Below are positions 7,888-16,542 of a DNA stretch of 37,884 nt, one piece after another. Both the position numbers and the translations under genes were made by a program. How positions within the stretch are numbered: the stretch's first letter is position 1; every line of letters starts with the position of its first letter. Source of the stretch: CG1-02-35-72 sp036170135 (GTDB lineage: Bacteria; Bacteroidota; Bacteroidia; Flavobacteriales; Flavobacteriaceae). The notes beneath the pieces were generated by a model. It was given only the letters and a program-made list of their open reading frames with translations, had not been told where the DNA came from and searched no databases. Where the stretch lies: the NCBI GenBank assembly GCA_036170135.1, contig JAVHOP010000084.1, forward strand, positions 1 to 37,884, given 5' to 3'.

Positions 7888-9274
7888 GATTTTCTTTTCT
7901 TAAATTTTTATAATTTTCTCCTGATGATTTCAAAATACTTTTTAATTCGGCTTGTGCGATAACCGGAAAGGTTCTTGCATACAATAAAAACAGTACAAAG
8001 AAAAATCCGATGGTTCCTATAAAGATGGATACATCTACAAAAGTTGGTGAGAACATCGTCCAAGATGATGGTAAATGACCTCGACTTAAATCGATTACAA
8101 TGATATCGAAACGTTCAAACCACATTCCAATATTAATGATAATTGATAATATAAACGACCAAATTAAACTGGTTCGCGCTTTTTTAAACCATAAAGTTAA
8201 TGGAAATATAAAGTTACAAGTAATCAGCGACCAAAACGCCCACCAATAAGGACCTGTTGCGGCACCAACTGATAGATAAGTATAATCTTCGTAACTACTT
8301 CCTGAATACCATCCTACAAAAAACTCGGTCATATAAGCAACCGAAACAATCCCACCAGTTACAATAATTACTTTGTTCATGTTTTCGATATGAATTTTAG
8401 TAATATATGCTTCGAGGTGCGATACTTTACGCATGATAATCAACAAGGTTTGCACCATGGCGAAGCCTGAAAAAATAGCGCCAGCAACAAAATAAGGCGG
8501 GAAAATAGTACTATGCCAGCCCGGAATAATTGAGGTTGCAAAGTCCATTGACACAATGGTATGAACCGAAAGTACCAAAGGGGTAGCCAAACCGGCCAAC
8601 ACTAAAGAAACTTCTTCAAAACGTTGCCAATCTTTTAAGCGTCCCGACCATCCAAAACTCAATAAACCATAAATCTTTTTTTGGAAAGGTTTTACGGCAC
8701 GGTCTCTTAACATCGCAAAATCTGGTAACAAACCGGTATACCAAAATACTAATGAAACCGAAAGATACGTTGAGATTGCAAAAACATCCCATAATAATGG
8801 CGAGTTAAAATTTACCCAAAGTGAGCCTAAGGCATTTGGCAGTGGCAACACATAAAAGGCATTCCAAACACGTCCCATGTGAATAATTGGAAATAATCCG
8901 GCTTGAAAAACCGCAAAAATTGTCATTGCCTCAGCCGAACGGTTAATACCCATTCTCCATTTTTGTCGGAATAACAATAAAACGGCAGAGATTAAGGTAC
9001 CGGCATGACCAATACCTACCCACCAAACAAAATTGGTGATATCCCAAGCCCAGTTAATTCGGTTATTTAATCCCCAAACGCCAATTCCGACGCCAATGGT
9101 ATAGCAAATAGCGCCAATGCCTAATAAAAAGGCAGTTAAGGCAATGCTAAAAGCAATCCACCATAATTTATTGGCTTTACCCTCAACTGGGGCGGCAACA
9201 TCAACACTAATATCGTGATAACTTTTATCTCCAAATATTAACGGTTCTCTTATAGGTGCTTCGTAATGAGACAT
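7880..9274 (-). CDS. actC: Alternative complex III subunit ActC (NrfD/PsrC-like)
   Basis: ActC is the membrane subunit thought to bind menaquinol and to contact the iron-sulfur subunit ActB. The 464-residue protein has about ten membrane helices and a conserved early motif, NFVWWVGIGHAGTLISAVL (about residues 81-99), typical of the NrfD/PsrC family. The C-terminal tail is polar and cytoplasmic. It lies 24 bp after actB and overlaps actD by 8 bp. Confidence 0.94.
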   Translation of the reverse strand: MSHYEAPIREPLIFGDKSYHDISVDVAAPVEGKANKLWWIAFSIALTAFLLGIGAICYTIGVGIGVWGLNNRINWAWDITNFVWWVGIGHAGTLISAVLLLFRQKWRMGINRSAEAMTIFAVFQAGLFPIIHMGRVWNAFYVLPLPNALGSLWVNFNSPLLWDVFAISTYLSVSLVFWYTGLLPDFAMLRDRAVKPFQKKIYGLLSFGWSGRLKDWQRFEEVSLVLAGLATPLVLSVHTIVSMDFATSIIPGWHSTIFPPYFVAGAIFSGFAMVQTLLIIMRKVSHLEAYITKIHIENMNKVIIVTGGIVSVAYMTEFFVGWYSGSSYEDYTYLSVGAATGPYWWAFWSLITCNFIFPLTLWFKKARTSLIWSFILSIIINIGMWFERFDIIVIDLSRGHLPSSWTMFSPTFVDVSIFIGTIGFFFVLFLLYARTFPVIAQAELKSILKSSGENYKNLRKENHE

Positions 9275-9298
9275 AATTTATTGTAACTCTTTATTAAT

Positions 9299-12200
9299 TT
9301 ATGATTCTTCTGTATTTCTAACTTTTAAGTGATACATCACATTAGGTTTTGTACCCACTTCAGCTAATAAATGAAAGGCGCGAACGTCTTCTGTTAGTTT
9401 AGCCACTTCACTCTGTTTATCGTTTATATCGCCAAACACCATCGAGCCTGTTGGACAGGCACTCGAGCATGCGGTTTGGAATTCTTCATCTTTAACAGGA
9501 CGACCTTCACTCTTAGCTGTTAAAATACTTAACTGCGTTTTTTGCAAACACATAGAGCATTTTTCCATAACCCCACGTGAACGAACAACTACATCGGGAT
9601 TTAATACCATTTTTCCAAGATCATTATTCATATTAAAATCAAACTCATTATTATTGGCATATTTAAACCAGTTAAAACGACGTACTTTATATGGACAATT
9701 GTTTGCACAATATCGGGTTCCAATACAACGATTATAGGCCATGTGATTTTGACCTTGTCGCCCGTGCGATGTTGCTGCAACCGGACAAACGGTTTCACAT
9801 GGCGCATGATTACAATGCTGACACATGACTGGTTGAAAAGCTACTTGTGGATTTTCGGATGGAATTGTCATCGTGTTAAACATTTCACCAGTTCCGAAAA
9901 TGCCTGCTTCTTTGGCTTTTTCGTTAGTCATATCCGAGGTGTAATACCTATCAATTCGCAACCAATGCATATCACGACTCACACGGATTTCGTGTTTACC
10001 AACAACCGGCACATTATTTTCGGCGTGACAAGCAACAACGCAAGCAGCGCAACCTGTACAAGTTGCCAAATCTATCGATAGATTAAAATGATGTCCGACG
10101 GTATCGTCAAATTTTTCCCATAAATCAACGCGTTCTGCCGAAACTTCCTCGTGATTTAATGAAAATTCAGGTGTCTCATTCCACTCCTTTTTAGGTTTAT
10201 TGATAAAATCATCTAAAGTAGTTTCTTTAATAATTTCATCACGCCCCATAATGGTGTGTTGTAATTGTACGCAGGCAAATTCATGAATTCCTGCTGCTTT
10301 TTCGATGCTTACGGTTTGAACCGGATTTAAATCTTGCATCAATGCAAAAGCATTGACACCTGTCATCATTTCGGTTTGCATGCCAGCAGTTCTGCCATAA
10401 CCTAATGCTAGTCCAATACTGCCGTTGGCTTGACCGGGCTGAATATAAACTGGGACATTCTCTAGAACAGCATCTCCTACTTTTAGGTTTACTTTACTTC
10501 CGTTTAGCGCACCATTACTTACATTGAAATTTTCTAGGCCAAGCTTTTTTGCATCGGTAGCCGAGATGGTTATGTAATTATCCCATGAGGTTCTTGTAAT
10601 GGGGTCCGGCAATTCTTGCAACCAAGGGTTGTTAGCTTGTTTGCCATCGCCCATACTGATTTTAGTGTATAAATTCAATTCAAAATCAGCCGACTTTGTT
10701 TGGTTTAATAATGCTGCAGCCGATGAAGCTACTTCCATCATGTTATAGGTTAAGTCAAGCGAATTAGACCCTTTAAAAACACCATCGTGCAAGGCTTGAT
10801 TCCACGTGCCGGTACCTAAAATTGAAGTCGTCCAATTTTCGCGTAATGCTTGATAAAAAGTTGTGTTTTTACCCATCCAAATTAAGAGAGATTCTTCAAA
10901 CTGTCGCGTATTAAATAAGGGATTGATAGTTGGTTGCATCAAACCAAAATTTCCTGCTTGAAATTGGGTGTCGCCCCAAGACTCTAAATAATGTGGAATT
11001 GTAGCGACATATTTTGAGTTTTGAGCCGTTTCGTCATCAGTCATACTGAAGCAAACCGATAGTTTTAACTTTTTTAAAGCTTCATTAAAAGCCGAAGCAT
11101 TTGGCAAAGTAAAAGAAGGATTGGTATTATAAATTAATAAAGCACCTACTTTGCCTGCCGTCATTTCGGCTACTAGGTTTTTAATAGCTTCATCATTACC
11201 GGCTTTTATAAAGCGGGGCGAATTAAAATCATAAACCTCCGATAATAAGGCCTCGTTAAGAGCATTAGTCAGAATTTGGGCATCCTTATTCTGAATTCCG
11301 CATAATACCACCCCTTTGCTACCTGCCTTTTTTAGTTGATTTGCTGCTATTTTTATAGTTGCATCGGCAGGGGTTGGATTTGAAGCAAAATTGCTTCCAG
11401 TAATGGCATTGTATAAATTGATTAAAGCAAAAACTTGTTCTGATGGTTTAACGGGTATGCGCTTATCGGCGTTAGCTCCGGTTAAAGATAAATTAGATTC
11501 AATTTGAATGTGTTTTGACATTTTTCCGTTTACCGGAACGCGTCCTTTGGTATAAGACGCAGCATATTGCCCACCTTGCCAATCGCCTAAAAAGTCGGCA
11601 CCAATCGAAACGATAAGTTCGGCATTTTCAAATTTGTAATTTGGCAAAGCACGTTCACCATACATCTCAAAAAAGGCATCTAAGGCAGCACTTTCGGATA
11701 GGGCATCATAAACAATATGTTGAACATTGCCAAAAGTTTGTGCAAAATTTGCTATTATTTTATTAGAAGTTGGACTTGCGGTTGTACCTGTTAAAACAAC
11801 AATTTTTTCGTTATTAGCTTTTAGGGTATTTAAAGATTCGATTAGTGTTTTATCAAGACTAGACCAATCGGTTTCTTTAGTTTCGGCTAAAGGTCCTCTC
11901 AATCGGTTATTATCATATAAAGATAAAATAGAAGCTTGAACTCTTGCTGAGGTTGACCCCCAATTTCCAGCCATTTTATTAGGCTCAATTTTTATAGGGC
12001 GACCTTCGCGGACTTTTACTAAGATATGAGCAAAGTCAGTTCCATCAGCCATCGTAGAGGCGTAGAAATTTGCCACACCGGGAATAATATTATCAGGCTT
12101 TACAACATAAGGAATCGATTTTAAGACGGGACCTTGGCAAGCTGCTAATGATGCTACTGCTGTAGTAAAACCAACATATTTAAGAAAATCACGTCTGGTA

Positions 12201-12349
12201 GTTGATGAACTTGATAAATTATCTTTATCGCCTAAAAAAGTATCTGTTGGAATTTCTTCTAAGAATTCTTTTTGACTTAAACGCTCAACAAGCGAACTGT
12301 CTGCTTTAAGCTCTTCAACATTTCTCCAGTATTTTTTATTTGATGCCAT
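9299..12349 (-). CDS. actB: Alternative complex III iron-sulfur subunit ActB
   Basis: ActB is the large periplasmic subunit of ACIII. The 1016-residue protein carries a Tat-type signal with twin Arg52-Arg53 (TTRRDFLKYVGF). It ends in a lipobox LAAC at Cys71, which suggests Tat export and lipid anchoring. A degenerate molybdopterin-oxidoreductase-like domain fills about residues 80-740; in this family it holds no molybdenum cofactor. Residues about 760-965 form a ferredoxin-like domain with four cysteine groups: CTGCAACVVACH, CQHCNHAPCETVCP, CIGTRYCANNCP and CSMC with CSSACP. These match three [4Fe-4S] and one [3Fe-4S] cluster known for the family. It lies 29 bp after actA and 24 bp before actC. 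Confidence 0.95.
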   Translation of the reverse strand: MASNKKYWRNVEELKADSSLVERLSQKEFLEEIPTDTFLGDKDNLSSSSTTRRDFLKYVGFTTAVASLAACQGPVLKSIPYVVKPDNIIPGVANFYASTMADGTDFAHILVKVREGRPIKIEPNKMAGNWGSTSARVQASILSLYDNNRLRGPLAETKETDWSSLDKTLIESLNTLKANNEKIVVLTGTTASPTSNKIIANFAQTFGNVQHIVYDALSESAALDAFFEMYGERALPNYKFENAELIVSIGADFLGDWQGGQYAASYTKGRVPVNGKMSKHIQIESNLSLTGANADKRIPVKPSEQVFALINLYNAITGSNFASNPTPADATIKIAANQLKKAGSKGVVLCGIQNKDAQILTNALNEALLSEVYDFNSPRFIKAGNDEAIKNLVAEMTAGKVGALLIYNTNPSFTLPNASAFNEALKKLKLSVCFSMTDDETAQNSKYVATIPHYLESWGDTQFQAGNFGLMQPTINPLFNTRQFEESLLIWMGKNTTFYQALRENWTTSILGTGTWNQALHDGVFKGSNSLDLTYNMMEVASSAAALLNQTKSADFELNLYTKISMGDGKQANNPWLQELPDPITRTSWDNYITISATDAKKLGLENFNVSNGALNGSKVNLKVGDAVLENVPVYIQPGQANGSIGLALGYGRTAGMQTEMMTGVNAFALMQDLNPVQTVSIEKAAGIHEFACVQLQHTIMGRDEIIKETTLDDFINKPKKEWNETPEFSLNHEEVSAERVDLWEKFDDTVGHHFNLSIDLATCTGCAACVVACHAENNVPVVGKHEIRVSRDMHWLRIDRYYTSDMTNEKAKEAGIFGTGEMFNTMTIPSENPQVAFQPVMCQHCNHAPCETVCPVAATSHGRQGQNHMAYNRCIGTRYCANNCPYKVRRFNWFKYANNNEFDFNMNNDLGKMVLNPDVVVRSRGVMEKCSMCLQKTQLSILTAKSEGRPVKDEEFQTACSSACPTGSMVFGDINDKQSEVAKLTEDVRAFHLLAEVGTKPNVMYHLKVRNTEES

Positions 12350-12378
12350 TGTTTAGATTCTTGTTTTCTTTAATGATA

Positions 12379-13887
12379 TTAATAGTGACATTTTCCACAT
12401 TCTTGTCCGCCCATTTGCGCTTCGGTAACCTTTTGAATTCCATATTTTTTTGACAATTGGTCATGAATGGTATTGTAATAGCCATTTCCCTCCATTTTAA
12501 CTTCGGTAGTTTTATGGCATGTGATACACCAGCCCATGGTTAATTTTGTAAATTGTTTAACCTCTTCCATTTCTTGCACCGGCCCATGGCAAGTTTGACA
12601 AGTAATGCCTGCAACAGTAACGTGTTGCGAGTGATTAAAATAAGCAAAATCGGCTAAATTATGAACCAATATCCATTTTACAGGCACAGGTTGAAAATTT
12701 GGTTTGTAAACTAAATTAGTTTTATCCCAGCCTATGGCGTCGTAAATTTTTTGGATTTCACCATCATAAAAAGCTTTGTCCTTACCATTATTTACGGGAC
12801 CATTATATTCTGAAATATTTTTATGACAATTCATACATACATTTAAACTTGGAATACCTGAAGTTTTGCTGTGTTTAGCAGATGAATGACAATATTGGCA
12901 GTCAATTTTGTTATCTCCAGCATGAATTTTATGCGAAAATTGAATGGGTTGAACCGGTTGATAATCGGTATCGATTCCAACTTCAAATAAAGCGGCAAAT
13001 CCAGCATAAGCCACACCAAACAATAAAAATATAGTAGCGACAATTTTTAAGAATCCATTATTACTTTTAACATAAATCCAAATAATTAAAGCTAAGATTG
13101 CTAAACCTACTATGATGCTCATCCAAGTAGTTGATGCTTTTGGTTTTGCAATGTTTGAAGCTTCGGCATTTAATTGCGTTACGGCAGGTTTTGATTCTAC
13201 AAAGGATGTGTAAGCAATTATTTTATCAATATCATCGACAGATAATTGTGGAAATGGCGTCATTGGCATGCCGTTAAATTGCTCAAAAATGGCTTTAGCA
13301 TCGGCATCGCCTGTTGCTCTTAGTGCATTATTGTCTTTTATCCAAGCGTGTAACCATTCTTTAGAACGTCTAGAGGCAACATTAGCTAATGCCGGACCGA
13401 TAAGTTTTGCATCTAATTTATGACAAGCCGCGCAATTGGCTTGAAATAATTGCTTTCCTTCGGCTACCCTTGGGTCAACAACAGCTACTTGTGTACCCGT
13501 AACAGTTCCATCCGTTTTGACAGAAGTATAAGCAATAACATCATCAATATCTGTTTCAGATAATTGAGGAAATTGTAACATTGGCATACCATTAAATTCG
13601 TCAAAAATGGCTTTTGCATCGGCATCGCCCGTCGCTCTTAGTGCATTATTGTCTTTAATCCAAGATTTAAGCCACTTGTTTGAACGCCTATCGGCAACAT
13701 TTCCCAAAGCGGGACCAATGAGTTTTTTGTCTAATTTATGACAAGCCGCACAATTGGCATTAAACAATTCTTTTCCTTTTACCGCATCTCCGCTTTGAGC
13801 AGAAATACTAATGTTTATAAGGAAAAACAAAGTAAAACTTAAAGTAGTTAGCTTGTTAACTAGACTGTGTTTTATCTCATTCTTCAT
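12379..13887 (-). CDS. actA: Alternative complex III multihaem cytochrome ActA with two fused cytochrome c domains
   Basis: ActA is the multihaem electron-transfer subunit of ACIII. The 502-residue protein has a signal peptide (about 1-30). Two tandem class I cytochrome c domains with haem sites at 46-50 and 152-156 (both CAACHK) follow, then two membrane helices (about 254-272 and 280-301). The C-terminal core has five CxxCH sites (330-334, 351-355, then CQTCH, CITCH and CGKCH), the usual pentahaem ActA. The two N-terminal domains repeat with a 106-residue period and share an identical 16-residue block, NNALRATGDADAKAIF, pointing to an internal duplication. Seven haems are predicted in total. 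It is the first gene of the operon, with its promoter at 13981-14009. Confidence 0.93.
   Translation of the reverse strand: MKNEIKHSLVNKLTTLSFTLFFLINISISAQSGDAVKGKELFNANCAACHKLDKKLIGPALGNVADRRSNKWLKSWIKDNNALRATGDADAKAIFDEFNGMPMLQFPQLSETDIDDVIAYTSVKTDGTVTGTQVAVVDPRVAEGKQLFQANCAACHKLDAKLIGPALANVASRRSKEWLHAWIKDNNALRATGDADAKAIFEQFNGMPMTPFPQLSVDDIDKIIAYTSFVESKPAVTQLNAEASNIAKPKASTTWMSIIVGLAILALIIWIYVKSNNGFLKIVATIFLLFGVAYAGFAALFEVGIDTDYQPVQPIQFSHKIHAGDNKIDCQYCHSSAKHSKTSGIPSLNVCMNCHKNISEYNGPVNNGKDKAFYDGEIQKIYDAIGWDKTNLVYKPNFQPVPVKWILVHNLADFAYFNHSQHVTVAGITCQTCHGPVQEMEEVKQFTKLTMGWCITCHKTTEVKMEGNGYYNTIHDQLSKKYGIQKVTEAQMGGQECGKCHY
13197..13833 (-). repeat. Tandem cytochrome c domain duplication within actA
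   Basis: Two copies of a 318-bp unit (106 codons) lie head to tail. Equivalent points such as GGCATCGCC occur at 13303 and 13621. The stretch around GCTCTTAGTGCATTATTG is nearly identical in both copies at the DNA level. Synonymous differences are few in the centre of the unit, so the duplication is either fairly recent or kept alike by gene conversion. Outer limits are approximate. Confidence 0.8.
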
Positions 13888-13980
13888 AAAAATATATATA
13901 AATACGTTATTTTTTTTACAATATTCTTCCCTAACTAAAAGTGAAAGTATATAATTTTTTAATGGTTAAATATAAAAGGA

Positions 13981-14009
13981 CAAAAATATCATTTATATGT
14001 AACATTCAA
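13981..14009 (-). promoter_or_regulatory. Promoter of the act-cox operon
   Basis: On the minus strand, TTG (14009-14007) is followed after exactly 18 bp by TATTTTTG (13988-13981). This matches the Bacteroidota sigma-ABfr consensus TTG-N17-23-TAnnTTTG. The predicted start lies about 85-90 nt upstream of the actA ATG. Confidence 0.7.
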
Positions 14010-14042
14010 AATCTTTTATTAAAAATGTTAAAAAAACATGAT

Positions 14043-14050
14043 TACTTTTG
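14043..14050 (+). promoter_or_regulatory. -7 box for the SPOR-protein gene
   Basis: TACTTTTG is a perfect match to TAnnTTTG, 25 bp ahead of the ATG at 14076. No clear -33 TTG is visible. It lies in the divergent 188-bp spacer shared with the act promoter. Confidence 0.5.
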
Positions 14051-14075
14051 TGTTTTTAATTAAAAAGCGGTTCGG

Positions 14076-14465
14076 ATGCGTTTTAAAATATCTTATTCTC
14101 TAACTTTTTTTACTGTCTTAATATGCCTTTGTGGCTATGGTCAAGATTCTAATTATTTCAGTATTAAAAAGAATCCGGCTATAGACTCGATTTTAGTTAA
14201 GAAAGTTGCTTATAATTTAACTCATCCGAGTATGGGTTACAGTATTCAAATTTATTATGGAAGTGAAAACTTAGCTTATAAATTTAAGGATGATTTTGAA
14301 ATGGCTTTTCCGGAACAAACCGCCAATATTAGTTTTGCCACTCCCGACTGGAAAGTGATGATTGGCAAATTCAGAACTCGTATTGAAGCCGATCACGCGA
14401 TACTTCCCATTAAACAAAATTTTAAAGAGGCCATTGTTGTATTAATGCCCTTTTCATTTGATTAG
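14076..14465 (+). CDS. SPOR domain-containing exported protein
   Basis: The 129-residue protein has a signal peptide (about residues 1-22, ending CGYGQ). One SPOR-like domain (about 54-125) begins GYSIQIYYG and contains WKVMIGKFRTRIEADHAI. SPOR domains bind denuded peptidoglycan at division sites, so this is probably a small periplasmic peptidoglycan-binding protein. It lies 44 bp upstream of ruvB on the same strand but has its own promoter-like box. Its precise role is not known. Confidence 0.75.
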   Translation: MRFKISYSLTFFTVLICLCGYGQDSNYFSIKKNPAIDSILVKKVAYNLTHPSMGYSIQIYYGSENLAYKFKDDFEMAFPEQTANISFATPDWKVMIGKFRTRIEADHAILPIKQNFKEAIVVLMPFSFD

Positions 14466-14497
14466 CATCTAGCGAGAATTTTTTCGGATAATAGTAC

Positions 14498-14505
14498 TAC
14501 ATTTG
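14498..14505 (+). promoter_or_regulatory. -7 box immediately upstream of ruvB
   Basis: TACATTTG matches TAnnTTTG and ends only 4 bp before the ruvB ATG (14510). If used, the mRNA would be nearly leaderless. The -33 element is not clear. Confidence 0.4.
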
Positions 14506-14509
14506 TTGT

Positions 14510-15532
14510 ATGAATTTAGACTTAGACCCTTCTTTAGAGAACCTTTCTCACGAAGATTTAGATATCGAAAAAAAATTAAGACCACTTACTTTTGAAGATT
14601 TTTCGGGGCAAGACCAAATTAAATCGAATCTTAAAATCTTTGTTCAGGCAGCCAACCTAAGAAATGAAGCTTTAGATCATACTCTATTTCATGGCCCACC
14701 CGGTTTGGGCAAAACCACCCTAGCTTATATTTTAGCGAATGAATTAAAAACAGGTATTAAGGTTACTTCGGGTCCGGTTTTAGATAAACCCGGAGATTTA
14801 GCTGGCTTACTTACCAATTTAGAAGCGCGTGATGTGTTGTTTATTGATGAAATCCATCGGTTAAGTCCGGTTGTTGAAGAATATCTTTACACTGCTATGG
14901 AGGATTTTAAAATAGATATCATGATTGAATCAGGTCCTAATGCCCGAACCGTTCAATTAAATTTGGAACCTTTCACTTTGGTTGGTGCCACAACCCGATC
15001 TGGATTATTAACTGCGCCCATGCGTGCCCGATTTGGCATTACCAGTCGTTTAGAATATTATAACACCGAATTGCTAACCACCATTGTACAACGAAGTGCG
15101 CTCATTTTAAAAGTTCCCATTAATATGGAAGCCGCCATCGAAATTGCGGGTCGAAGTCGCGGTACACCACGTATTGCAAATGCTTTGTTAAGACGTGTCC
15201 GCGATTTTGCACAGATAAAAGGCAATGGCTCTATCGATATAAAAATCGCCAAATTCGCCTTAAAAGCTTTAAATGTTGATACTTATGGCCTCGATGAGAT
15301 GGACAACAAAATATTGTTAACCATTATTGATAAATTCAAAGGAGGTCCCGTTGGTATCAGTACTTTGGCAACATCGGTTTCAGAAAATGTAGAAACCATT
15401 GAAGAAGTTTACGAACCCTTTTTAATTCAGCAAGGATTTATTATGCGCACACCGCGTGGCCGTGAAGTTACCGATTTGGCTTATAAACATCTTGGAAGAA
15501 CAAAAAACGGTAAACAAAACGAATTATTTTAA
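14510..15532 (+). CDS. ruvB: Holliday junction branch migration ATPase RuvB
   Basis: RuvB is the hexameric AAA+ motor that, with RuvA, drives Holliday junction branch migration in recombination repair. The 340-residue protein has the normal family length. Walker A is GPPGLGKTT (62-70), Walker B FIDEIH (Asp113, Glu114), sensor 1 GATTRSGLLT, and the arginine finger lies in MRARFG. The winged-helix C-terminal domain ends with the conserved QGFIMRTPRGR. It lies 12 bp upstream of queG. The partner ruvA is separated from it by queG and maeB. Confidence 0.98.
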   Translation: MNLDLDPSLENLSHEDLDIEKKLRPLTFEDFSGQDQIKSNLKIFVQAANLRNEALDHTLFHGPPGLGKTTLAYILANELKTGIKVTSGPVLDKPGDLAGLLTNLEARDVLFIDEIHRLSPVVEEYLYTAMEDFKIDIMIESGPNARTVQLNLEPFTLVGATTRSGLLTAPMRARFGITSRLEYYNTELLTTIVQRSALILKVPINMEAAIEIAGRSRGTPRIANALLRRVRDFAQIKGNGSIDIKIAKFALKALNVDTYGLDEMDNKILLTIIDKFKGGPVGISTLATSVSENVETIEEVYEPFLIQQGFIMRTPRGREVTDLAYKHLGRTKNGKQNELF

Positions 15533-15544
15533 ATTACTCTTTCA

Positions 15545-16474
15545 ATGATGAAAACGGCTCAAGCTTATTCCGACTTCATCAAAAACGAAGCTCAAAATTT
15601 AGGGTTTGACCAATGTGGTATTGCAAAAGCCGATTTTTTGGCAGACGAAGCCCCTAAATTAGAAAGTTGGTTAAAGAAAGGCTATCAAGGTGAGATGCAG
15701 TATATGCAAAACCATTTTGATATGCGTTTAGACCCGAGACTCTTAGTCGAAAATGCCAAATCTGTTATTTCACTGAGCTATAATTATTACCCATCAAAAA
15801 AACAAATACCGAACACTTTTAAAATTGCCAAGTACGCTTATGGCGAAGATTATCATTTTGTAATCAAATCAAAACTCAAAACCTTGTTAAGGCGTATCCA
15901 ACAAGAAATTGGAAACGTAAACGGGCGCGCTTTTGTTGACTCTGCTCCCATTTTAGAACGCGCATGGGCTAAAAAAGCAGGCTTAGGTTGGACTGGTAAA
16001 AACAGCCTATTAATCACCAAACAAAAAGGCTCATTTTACTTTTTGGCACAACTTATTATCGATCTGCCTTTAGCTTATGATTTACCTTTTAAAACTGACC
16101 ATTGCGGCAGTTGTGCCAATTGTATAAACGCCTGCCCAACCCAAGCCATTTTACCAAATAGCACCATTGATGGGAGCAAATGTATTTCGTATTTTACAAT
16201 CGAATTGAAAAACGCCATCCCAAATTCTGAAAAAGGAAAATTTAACGATTGGATTTTTGGTTGCGACATTTGTCAAGATGTTTGTCCATGGAACCGATTC
16301 TCAAAACCACATCAAGAACCTTTATTTAATCCGCCAAGTGAATTGCTAAACTTTTCAAAATCAGATTGGAAAGACCTTACGAAAGTGGTTTTTCAAAAAG
16401 TTTTTAGAAATTCGGCAGTAAAACGAACAAAATTTTCTGGGTTATTGCGCAATATCAATTTTTTAGAACTATGA
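15545..16474 (+). CDS. queG: Epoxyqueuosine reductase QueG
   Basis: QueG is a cobalamin- and iron-sulfur-dependent enzyme that reduces epoxyqueuosine to queuosine in tRNA, the last step of the modification. The 309-residue protein has the conserved catalytic Asp132 (FVDSAPILERAWA). It has two [4Fe-4S] cysteine sets: Cys187, 190, 193 and 197 (CGSCANCINACP), and Cys213, 240, 243 and 247 (CDICQDVCPW). The frame opens with two consecutive ATGs; either may be used. It follows ruvB by 12 bp, likely on the same transcript. Confidence 0.96.
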   Translation: MMKTAQAYSDFIKNEAQNLGFDQCGIAKADFLADEAPKLESWLKKGYQGEMQYMQNHFDMRLDPRLLVENAKSVISLSYNYYPSKKQIPNTFKIAKYAYGEDYHFVIKSKLKTLLRRIQQEIGNVNGRAFVDSAPILERAWAKKAGLGWTGKNSLLITKQKGSFYFLAQLIIDLPLAYDLPFKTDHCGSCANCINACPTQAILPNSTIDGSKCISYFTIELKNAIPNSEKGKFNDWIFGCDICQDVCPWNRFSKPHQEPLFNPPSELLNFSKSDWKDLTKVVFQKVFRNSAVKRTKFSGLLRNINFLEL

Positions 16475-16506
16475 CAAATATTAGTTTTCTACTCAATTTT
16501 AAAATA

Positions 16507-16514
16507 TAACTTTG
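16507..16514 (+). promoter_or_regulatory. -7 box upstream of maeB
   Basis: TAACTTTG matches TAnnTTTG, 28 bp ahead of the maeB ATG in the 68-bp spacer after queG. No clear -33 TTG is visible. Confidence 0.45.
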
Positions 16515-16542
16515 TCCCTCTTAATTTTTAATTTTATCTAAA

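Noticed and set aside
12843..13043. 66-residue minus-strand frame inside actA
   Set aside because: It is an alternate-frame shadow of the ActA coding region with no independent support.
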